A stretch of DNA of 30,054 nucleotides from Candidatus Saccharibacteria bacterium UBA3304 (GTDB lineage: Bacteria; Patescibacteriota; Saccharimonadia; Saccharimonadales; Saccharimonadaceae): NCBI GenBank assembly GCA_002361425.1, contig DESW01000009.1, forward strand, positions 1 to 30,054, read 5' to 3'. How positions within the stretch are numbered: the first letter of the stretch is position 1; every line of letters begins with the position of its first letter. Below, piece after piece: positions 25,058 to 30,054 of this stretch. The notes beneath the pieces were generated by a model. That model did not search any database, was not told the DNA's origin, and saw only the letters and a program-made list of their open reading frames with translations. Position numbers and translations under genes: made by a program.

Positions 25058-25157
25058 CGATGATCCTCCCCGGATTTACGGGTTGTTTCAAAAACGCTTC
25101 CGCGAGTGCAGAATTGTAGCCTAAGTGCAAATTATTAAATTGATTTAAGACAATTTA

Positions 25158-25166
25158 ATTATAACA
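25158..25166 (-). promoter_or_regulatory. Extended -10 promoter of RNA 2
   Basis: TGTTATAAT on the minus strand. Seven bases downstream lies 25151, the first base of the 15-bp closing helix of RNA 2. Confidence 0.65.
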
Positions 25167-25614
25167 CCTAGACAAGACTCATAACAGAGACATTTTCATG
25201 CTCATGCTTCTAGAGCCATCTTCTGTGAGTTATGCTCTCTATGCGGTTCTTCCGCATGCGCCGTCGCTAAATGACGCAAAAGCCTAACCGGAGTAGCGCG
25301 GCGCATTTTTAGTTAACAGAGATTTTATCGTGCCTATGCTTCCCCTATTATTTAGACCTAATATATTCTACCTTCACGGGAGTTTTAGGGTATCTCCCAG
25401 AGCGTTTCATTGAAACCTGAAAGAGCTCGCAGGGGCTTCAATAAACGGTTGATTCTAGGCAGACTAGACGCCCCGTAGAAAGGTGGTTGCATGAGCGTCA
25501 GAATTACAATCTGCAACGTGAGTGTGGAGCTGAGTATTCGATTGCCGAAACTCAAAAAATCCCCTAACCATTAGCTAGAGGACCAAACCCTGAGCAATTC
25601 CTAGAGTTGCTCTA
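25165..25614 (-). ncRNA. Structured RNA 1, about 450 nt, or 5' part of a 690-nt RNA
   Basis: No ORF fits this region, but hairpins follow one another on the minus strand: GAGCAA/TTGCTC; TGAGTTTCG/CGAATACTCA; GTTGCA/TGCAAC enclosing CAGA/TCTG; GGGGC/GCCCC enclosing TCTAG/CTAGA; GTTTC/GAAAC; GGGAG/CTCCC; ATGCGCCG plus CGCTA with TAGCG plus CGGCGCAT; and ATGCGG/CCGCAT. The loop of the large GC-rich hairpin carries the 13-base segment shared with RNA 2. There is no clear terminator before RNA 2, so one long transcript of about 690 nt and a shorter one from the internal promoter are both possible. The density of pairing suggests a real RNA and not a decayed gene. The family is not recognised and the 3' end is uncertain. 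Confidence 0.6.
25281..25293 (-). repeat. 13-base repeat, copy in RNA 1
   Basis: CTCCGGTTAGGCT on the minus strand, in the loop of the GC-rich hairpin closed by CGCTA/TAGCG. Confidence 0.85.
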
Positions 25615-25621
25615 TGGCTAT

Positions 25622-25630
25622 AGTATATCA
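25622..25630 (-). promoter_or_regulatory. Extended -10 promoter of RNA 1
   Basis: TGATATACT on the minus strand, just after the ppa terminator. It predicts a start near 25614-25615. Confidence 0.65.
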
Positions 25631-25636
25631 TGCTGA

Positions 25637-25674
25637 TAAAAAAAATATTTCAGGACATACGCCTGAAATATTTT
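25637..25674 (-). terminator. Terminator of ppa
   Basis: AAAATATTTCAGG and CCTGAAATATTTT form a perfect 13-bp stem with a 7-base loop. On the minus strand it runs into eight T. Confidence 0.93.
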
Positions 25675-25692
25675 CCTATAGTTCCCCGCTGA

Positions 25693-26226
25693 TTAGTTCG
25701 CTTTCTGCCAGCGAGCGATTGCATCCTCGATAACCTTGGTTGCATCCTCTACGCCGAAGAAGCCCTTTACATGAGTCGTGCCAGGTTTCTTGAGATCCTT
25801 GTAATGATTGAAGTGGAATTCAATCTGCTCAATAGTGCGCTTTGGCAAGTCTTCGAGAGACTTAATTGCATCACCATTGTTGCGGTCGTCATCAACGACA
25901 CAGATAATTTTGTCGTCAACTTCGCCGTCATCCTCAAACTTCATCACGCCAAGAACGCGAGCCTTAAGATAAATGCCAGTCGTAAGTGGCTGATCAGTGA
26001 TTACGAGAGCGTCGAGTTCATCGCCATCCTCATCAAGCGTCTGTGGAATGAAGCCGTAGTTGCATGGCTTTGCAAATGCGATTGGCTCAATGCGATCAAG
26101 CATGAAGCAGGCGCGCTTGCGGTCCCACTCAATCTTGTGGTTGCTACCAGTTGGGATTTCAATAACAACGTTAATAGTACCCTCTTTGTACTCACCAGGA
26201 TTCAAAATCTGATTAAAATCTGCCAT
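25693..26226 (-). CDS. ppa: Inorganic pyrophosphatase, family I
   Basis: 177 residues from ATG 26226, the usual length. An open frame extends 20 codons further up, but AAGGAG sits before 26226 and homologues begin here (MADFNQILNPG). The enzyme splits pyrophosphate made by biosynthesis. Active-site marks are KIEWDRK, the PxNYGFIPQT block (here KPCNYGFIPQTLDEDGDELD) with metal-binding Asp residues, and a later CVVDDDRN. It is a single-gene unit, with its own terminator and a promoter that diverges from gapdh. Confidence 0.97.
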   Translation of the reverse strand: MADFNQILNPGEYKEGTINVVIEIPTGSNHKIEWDRKRACFMLDRIEPIAFAKPCNYGFIPQTLDEDGDELDALVITDQPLTTGIYLKARVLGVMKFEDDGEVDDKIICVVDDDRNNGDAIKSLEDLPKRTIEQIEFHFNHYKDLKKPGTTHVKGFFGVEDATKVIEDAIARWQKAN

Positions 26227-26253
26227 TAAAAAACTCCTTTCGTTTCTTCCCCT

Positions 26254-26259
26254 ATTATA
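26254..26259 (-). promoter_or_regulatory. -10 box of ppa
   Basis: TATAAT on the minus strand, 27 bases before ATG, with AAGGAG between. It is divergent from the gapdh promoter 12 bases away, so the two promoters probably share control. Confidence 0.65.
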
Positions 26260-26271
26260 CAACAGACTATA

Positions 26272-26280
26272 TGATATAAT
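26272..26280 (+). promoter_or_regulatory. Extended -10 promoter of the gapdh operon
   Basis: TGATATAAT on the plus strand, giving a leader of about 36 bases with AGGAG near 26311-26315. Confidence 0.65.
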
Positions 26281-26322
26281 AAGCATAAGTAAAATCTAGA
26301 TCTATATAGGAGAAAATACCAA

Positions 26323-27333
26323 ATGGTCAAAATTGCAATCAACGGGTTTGGGCGCATCGGCCGCAACGCTTTCAAAATCGCTTTTGAACGTCGCGATGCA
26401 GAGATTGTTGCTATCAACGACCTTACCGACGCAAAAACTCTCGCACATCTTTTGAAGTACGATTCAAACTACGGTGCATACGAATATGATGTCGATTACG
26501 ATGACGAAAATATCATCGTCGACGGCAAAAAGATTCGCGTCCTCGCAGAAAAAGAGCCAGCAAACCTCCCATGGGGCGCAATGGAAGTCGATGTCGTCAT
26601 CGAGTCCACTGGCTTCTTCACCGATCCCGCTAAGGCTCGTGCACATATCGATGCCGGCGCAAAGAAGGTAGTTATCTCCGCTCCAGCTAAGGGTGAAGGC
26701 GCAAAGACTATCGTTCTCGGCGTCAACGAAGACGAAATCACCGAAGATGACGTAATTCTTTCCAACGCATCCTGCACTACTAACTGTATTGCACCAGTTA
26801 TGAAGGTTCTCGAGGACAACCTCGGTATCGAAAAGGCTATGATGACCACCGTTCACAGCTACACTGCTAGCCAAAAGCTCCAGGATGCTCCAGCTAAGGA
26901 CCTCCGCGAAGCTCGCAACGCTGCTGAAAACATCGTTCCTACGACTACTGGCGCAAGCAAGGCTGCCGCTCTCACCATTCCTTCCCTCAAGGGCAAGTTC
27001 AATGGTCTTTCCGTACGCGTCCCGACCCCAGTCGTTTCCCTTTCCGATATCACCGCAATTTCTAAGCGCCCAACTAGCGTAGAAGAAATCAACGACATCT
27101 TCCGCCGCGCAGCTAACGAAGATTACTACAAGGGTATCCTCGCTGCTACTGACGAAGAGCTCGTTTCTATCGATTACCGCGGCAACAGCCACTCCTGCAT
27201 CGTTGACCTTAAACTCACCGATGTTGTCGACGGCAACCTCATCAAGGTCGTCGCTTGGTACGACAACGAATGGGGCTACAGCAACCGCCTCGTAGAACTT
27301 AGTGTCGACTTCGGCAAGATGGGCAAAAACTAA
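26323..27333 (+). CDS. gap: Glyceraldehyde-3-phosphate dehydrogenase
   Basis: 336 residues. The NAD-binding start is INGFGRIGRNAFK, and the catalytic Cys151 lies in SNASCTTNC with the usual His later (MMTTVHSYTASQ). The end is VAWYDNEWGYSNRLVEL. It oxidises glyceraldehyde 3-phosphate to 1,3-bisphosphoglycerate. Asp33 after the second strand (INDLT) favours NAD over NADP. It is first in an operon with rpiB, an rpe-like gene, a sugar kinase and a LOG-family gene, linking pentose phosphates to lower glycolysis. Codons are strongly biased to C-ending forms, as for a highly expressed gene. Long open frames on the opposite strand are by-products of that bias. Confidence 0.98.
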   Translation: MVKIAINGFGRIGRNAFKIAFERRDAEIVAINDLTDAKTLAHLLKYDSNYGAYEYDVDYDDENIIVDGKKIRVLAEKEPANLPWGAMEVDVVIESTGFFTDPAKARAHIDAGAKKVVISAPAKGEGAKTIVLGVNEDEITEDDVILSNASCTTNCIAPVMKVLEDNLGIEKAMMTTVHSYTASQKLQDAPAKDLREARNAAENIVPTTTGASKAAALTIPSLKGKFNGLSVRVPTPVVSLSDITAISKRPTSVEEINDIFRRAANEDYYKGILAATDEELVSIDYRGNSHSCIVDLKLTDVVDGNLIKVVAWYDNEWGYSNRLVELSVDFGKMGKN

Positions 27334-27334
27334 T

Positions 27335-27775
27335 ATGCACGTCTACCTCGGCGCCGATCATCGTGGCTACCAGCTAAAAAACGACGTCATTAACTGGCTC
27401 GTCAGCCAACAAATTCCTTATACGGATTTTGGTGCCACCGAATACGACGCCGAGGACGATTTTAATGACTACGCCAAAAAAGTCGCCGACGCAATCTTGC
27501 GCAACCCTGGCGAAGAATCCTTTGGCGTTCTTCTCTGCGGTTCTGGCCAAGGCATGTGCATGCAGGCCAACCGCTACAAAGGTATCCGCGCTGCCCTCTG
27601 TAACACTTCAAGTGATGCATTCGAGACTCGCGGTCACAACAACGCAAACGTTCTCTGCATCTCCGCAGACAACGCACGCGATCACTTCTCTGAGATTCTA
27701 GACAGTTTTCTGGACGCCAAACCGCTTCCAGACGAAAAATATCAACGGCGCTGCCGAAAGTTAGACGAGGAATAA
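27335..27775 (+). CDS. rpiB: Ribose-5-phosphate isomerase B (RpiB/LacAB family)
   Basis: 146 residues from ATG 27335, one base after the gap stop; a frame open eleven codons earlier lies inside gap and is not used. Marks are YLGADHRGYQLKN, the LCGSGQGMCMQANRYKGIRA block, where Cys is the usual catalytic base, and TRGHNNANVLCIS. It interconverts ribose 5-phosphate and ribulose 5-phosphate. The family also holds allose- and galactose-6-phosphate isomerases, but the Rpe-like gene next door favours RpiB. Ribosome site weak; probably translationally coupled to gap. Confidence 0.93.
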   Translation: MHVYLGADHRGYQLKNDVINWLVSQQIPYTDFGATEYDAEDDFNDYAKKVADAILRNPGEESFGVLLCGSGQGMCMQANRYKGIRAALCNTSSDAFETRGHNNANVLCISADNARDHFSEILDSFLDAKPLPDEKYQRRCRKLDEE

Positions 27776-27778
27776 TCC

Positions 27779-28429
27779 ATGGCTATTTCCATCGTAGCTC
27801 CAACGATTCTAACCCAGAATCCGACCGAGTTTAAAGAAATTGTTCAAAAATATAATCCATTCACAAAGCGTGCTCATATCGACATTTCCGATGGCACTCT
27901 CTCCCCTAACATGACCGTTAATGAGACTGCTTGTTGGTGGCCAAAAGGCTGGACGGTCGACATCCATATGATGACTGCCAACCCTGCTGCTCATGTCGAT
28001 AACCTTATTAAGCTTCATCCAAATCTTGTCATTTTTCATGCCGAGGCTAAGGATGATTTGCTCCCTATTTTCGACACGCTCAAGCAAAACGGCATGAAGG
28101 TCGGTGTCGCTATCATTAAAGGTGTCTACCCTCCTTCTATTAAGGCTATTCTTGAGGCAGCCGACTATGCCCTCATTTTCTCCGGAAATATGGGCCAGTA
28201 TGGCGGCGAAGCAGATTTGCTTCTCCTCGAGAAAGTTCCACTTATTCAAGAAATTCACCCAGGCATCGAAATCGGTTGGGATGGCGGAATTAACATGGAT
28301 AATCTCCGTACCATCGTCCACGGCGGTGTCACCGTCCTAAACGTCGGCAGCGCAATCGCCAAGGCTCAGGACCCACAGAAGGTTTATCAGGTTATGATGC
28401 AAGAGACCGAAAAGGAGGACCCAATTTAA
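27779..28429 (+). CDS. rpe: Ribulose-phosphate 3-epimerase-like protein
   Basis: 216 residues, TIM-barrel epimerase family. The start IVAPTILTQNP replaces the usual IAPSIL. Metal ligands are visible in RAHIDISDG and VDIHMM, and the C-terminal barrel ends in GWDGGINMDNL with the phosphate site NVGSAIAKA. It should interconvert ribulose 5-phosphate and xylulose 5-phosphate. Some motifs are weaker than in standard Rpe: the usual FVPN after HxDxxDG reads LSPN, and PGFGGQ near residue 140 reads MGQYGGE. A different sugar phosphate is therefore possible. It starts three bases after rpiB and overlaps the kinase by one base. Confidence 0.85.
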   Translation: MAISIVAPTILTQNPTEFKEIVQKYNPFTKRAHIDISDGTLSPNMTVNETACWWPKGWTVDIHMMTANPAAHVDNLIKLHPNLVIFHAEAKDDLLPIFDTLKQNGMKVGVAIIKGVYPPSIKAILEAADYALIFSGNMGQYGGEADLLLLEKVPLIQEIHPGIEIGWDGGINMDNLRTIVHGGVTVLNVGSAIAKAQDPQKVYQVMMQETEKEDPI

Positions 28430-29382
28430 TGGCCCGTATCGTTAGTATTGGTGCTGCCCTACAAGACGTTTATCTTATCGATCATGATGATTTCGGCACC
28501 AACAGCCGCGGCTTTTTCAATCAAATCGAGCTCGGCACTAAGGTAGATATCGACAAAATCAAGTTTGGCACCGGCGGCGGCGCCACTAATGCCGCTACTA
28601 CCTTTGCTCGCTACGGCCATGAATCTATTTTCATGGGTTGTATTTCCAACGATCCAGCCGGCCAGGCTATTATTAATTCCCTCGATGACGAAGGTATCGA
28701 TTCTAGCTACGTCACTTATCTTAACCGCCTCCAAACCGGTTATTCCGTCGTACTTCTTGCTCCAAACGGCGAGCGCACTATCCTAACCTGCCGTGGCGCG
28801 AGCGCACACTTCGACGCTCTCAATCCGGACGATCTTGATACGGTTTATCCAGATTGGGTTTACGTCACTACTTTTCGCGGCGACATGGATGCACTCGATC
28901 AGTTCTTCACCAAGGCTAAGTCCCTTGGCGCCAAGATTATGTTCAATCCTGGCAACCTCGAGCTCCAGCATACTCGCAAGCTCCTCGGTCTGCTCTCCGA
29001 CGTCGATGTTCTTCTTGTTAACAAGTGCGAAGCGCAGAAAATCGTTGAGGGCAAAATCCTCACCGAGCTTCTCGCTAAGGTTAAAAACTACGTTCCGAAT
29101 GTAATAATTACCGATGGTAACCAAGGCGCTATCGCGACCGACGGTAAAGAAGTCTACCGCGCTGGTCTCTATGAAGACGTTAAGATTAAAGATTCCACCG
29201 GCGCCGGCGATGCCTTCGGTTCCGGCTTCCTCGCCGCTTACGCCGACGGCAAAACCTTCAAGGATTCCCTCGTCTTCGCAAGCGCCAACTCTACTTCCGT
29301 TGTTCAGCATGTCGGCAGTAAAGACGGCATTCTCAGCAAAAACACAAAACTACATAACATGCCTATAGAGGAGATTCGCTAA
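28429..29382 (+). CDS. PfkB/ribokinase family sugar kinase
   Basis: 317 residues. The N-terminal part has GTGGGATNAATTFARYG, the family's sugar-binding glycine motif, and the C-terminal signature is DSTGAGDAFGSGFLAAYADG with the catalytic Asp in GAGDAF. It phosphorylates a sugar or nucleoside; ribose, fructose 6-phosphate and adenosine are all possible in this family. Being beside rpiB and rpe, ribose or a ribose-derived substrate is the best guess. The ATG overlaps the rpe stop (TAATG), with AAGGAGG upstream. The stop overlaps the LOG gene start in the same way. Confidence 0.92.
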   Translation: MARIVSIGAALQDVYLIDHDDFGTNSRGFFNQIELGTKVDIDKIKFGTGGGATNAATTFARYGHESIFMGCISNDPAGQAIINSLDDEGIDSSYVTYLNRLQTGYSVVLLAPNGERTILTCRGASAHFDALNPDDLDTVYPDWVYVTTFRGDMDALDQFFTKAKSLGAKIMFNPGNLELQHTRKLLGLLSDVDVLLVNKCEAQKIVEGKILTELLAKVKNYVPNVIITDGNQGAIATDGKEVYRAGLYEDVKIKDSTGAGDAFGSGFLAAYADGKTFKDSLVFASANSTSVVQHVGSKDGILSKNTKLHNMPIEEIR

Positions 29383-30054
29383 TGGATGATGCCATCGCTA
29401 ACTGGCTCGACAGTATCGCAAATGAAAAACTAAACACCGAGGACGTAGAACGTTCCCTTCGCTACGCTAAGGACCTCGAACAAGGTCTCGCTAAAGTCCG
29501 TACCTTCGCGCAAGGCGTTTCTATCTTCGGTTCCGCTCGCCTTCCAGAGAATAGCAAGTGGTGCAAGATGGCCGAAAAACTCGGCTTTATGCTCGCTCAG
29601 AACGGTCACGCCGTGATTTCTGGCGGCGGCCCAAGTATCATGCAAGCCGCCAACAAGGGTGCTTACGAGGCTGGTGGCCGCAGTATCGGCCTCAACATCG
29701 AGCTCCCACACGAGCAGCATATTAACCCGTACGTAACCGACTCCATCGAGTTCCATTACTTCTTTGCACGCAAGGTCATGCTCACTATCGCAAGTAAGGT
29801 CTACGTCTTCTTCCCTGGCGGTTTCGGTACCCTCGATGAGTTCTCCGAGATTCTTATCCTCATGCAAGAAGGCAAGATGCCAAAGATGCCAATGTTCCTC
29901 ATTGGCAAGAGCTATTGGAAACCACTCGATCGCTTCTTTGAAACTAAGATGCAGAAAGCTGGCACTATCAGCGCTAAAGACCGCAAGATTTATAAGATTA
30001 CCGACGATATTACAGAGGTCGTAAAGGCCGCCAACAAGATTGGCCACCCAAGTA
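29382..30054 (+). CDS. LOG-family (lysine decarboxylase-like) protein, cut by the window end
   Basis: At least 224 residues; it starts MDDAIANWLDSIANEKL and is still open at 30054. The core shows VSIFGSARLPENS, the GHAVISGGGPSIMQAANKGA block, and the LOG signature PGGFGTLDEFSE. Family members are nucleoside 5'-monophosphate phosphoribohydrolases, such as cytokinin-forming LOG or PpnN, that free a base from a nucleotide and yield ribose 5-phosphate. This fits an operon that handles ribose 5-phosphate (rpiB, rpe, kinase). The start overlaps the kinase stop (TAATG). The name lysine decarboxylase in databases is historical. Confidence 0.92.
   Translation, partial: MDDAIANWLDSIANEKLNTEDVERSLRYAKDLEQGLAKVRTFAQGVSIFGSARLPENSKWCKMAEKLGFMLAQNGHAVISGGGPSIMQAANKGAYEAGGRSIGLNIELPHEQHINPYVTDSIEFHYFFARKVMLTIASKVYVFFPGGFGTLDEFSEILILMQEGKMPKMPMFLIGKSYWKPLDRFFETKMQKAGTISAKDRKIYKITDDITEVVKAANKIGHPS

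Larger units (their letters stand above)
24926..25151 (-). ncRNA. Structured RNA 2, about 225 nt, with pseudoknot; family not recognised
   Basis: The predicted start (25151) is the first base of a perfect 15-bp helix, 25137-25151 with 25012-25026. Inside it a 9-bp helix (TGCACTTAG/CTAAGTGCA) and a 7-bp helix (TGAAACA/TGTTTCA) stack towards a loop, beside a CGC-GGAA-GCG mini-hairpin. The hairpin ACATCATG/CATGATGT (24978-24985 with 25006-25013) follows, and overlaps the outer helix by two bases. Its loop contains TCCCCGGATT, perfectly complementary over ten bases to AATCCGGGGA (25076-25067) in the first domain, making a pseudoknot. TTCTGCAC (25025-25032) can also pair with GTGCAGAA (25106-25113), an exclusive alternative fold. 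A terminator ends the RNA. It does not match tmRNA, RNase P, SRP or 6S marks that I know. Confidence 0.7.

Noticed and set aside
25450..25480. Group I intron R-like motif AGACTAGACG on the plus strand
   Set aside because: No matching S, P or Q element or split exon is seen; the pairing is better explained by hairpins on the minus strand.
24926..25614. tmRNA, RNase P RNA or SRP RNA at the non-coding locus
   Set aside because: Pieces resemble them (AGCTCCACA near 25525; ACAGAAGATGGCT near 25222), but the 5' GAGGAAAGTCC of RNase P, the tmRNA acceptor ends with a T-arm, and the SRP GGAA/AGCA loop are not found on either strand.
26227..26286. Twenty extra N-terminal residues of pyrophosphatase
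   Set aside because: They cover the -10 box; the inner ATG has AAGGAG and matches homologue starts.
1..30054. CRISPR array, tRNA genes, insertion sequences
   Set aside because: No regularly spaced repeats, cloverleaf with a GGTTCRA arm, or transposase with terminal repeats was found by eye on either strand.

Overview
The window looks like a chromosome segment of a Candidate Phyla Radiation bacterium, most likely Candidatus Saccharibacteria (TM7). This is an inference. It rests on the compact layout with many overlapping start and stop codons, a stripped-down type IV pilus assembly cluster, a sparse set of sugar-phosphate enzymes, and many membrane or surface proteins of unknown function. UGA is a normal stop here: it ends pilO in an ATGA overlap with the next gene, and it ends the response regulator one base before the kinase start. 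That argues against the UGA-as-glycine lineages (Gracilibacteria, Absconditabacteria). No rRNA, tRNA, CRISPR array or insertion sequence was seen.

Layout. 1-10539 is all on the minus strand: an unknown acidic protein; a type IV pilus operon (pilM, pilN, pilO, a small anchored protein, pilB); ychF; an anchored secreted-domain protein; and a two-component system whose downstream flank keeps a short remnant resembling the end of an ABC transporter ATPase. queA (+) converges on a large surface protein with InlB-type repeats (-), which diverges from tgt and an AI-2E family permease (+). A small anchored PASTA-like protein (+) follows behind a promoter whose spacer holds a run of nine C. The minus strand then carries cysS and a three-gene operon (SPFH protein plus two paralogous zinc-ribbon membrane proteins) resembling the Bacillus ydjG/ydjI envelope-stress genes. 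Next comes an AT-richer island with a putative restriction enzyme, an adenine methyltransferase without a normal start codon, and about 690 bases of structured non-coding sequence with two promoters of its own. ppa (-) and gapdh (+) diverge, and gapdh leads rpiB, an rpe-like epimerase, a PfkB kinase and a LOG-family gene cut by the window end.

How the parts fit. QueA and Tgt act in the same tRNA modification pathway (queuosine). GAPDH, RpiB, Rpe and the kinase connect pentose phosphates to lower glycolysis. The pilus genes, the InlB-repeat protein and the PASTA-like protein are the surface inventory expected of a host-attached organism.

The most unusual signals are: (1) two adjacent structured RNAs in 24926-25614 that share an identical 13-base segment, the second starting at its predicted transcription start with a 15-bp perfect helix and containing a 10-bp pseudoknot; (2) a methyltransferase whose conserved N-terminus can only begin at AUA, inside a hairpin that also holds its ribosome site; (3) the C9 promoter spacer; (4) a recurring extended -10 element 6-8 bases before ATG, which predicts leaderless mRNAs for six genes.
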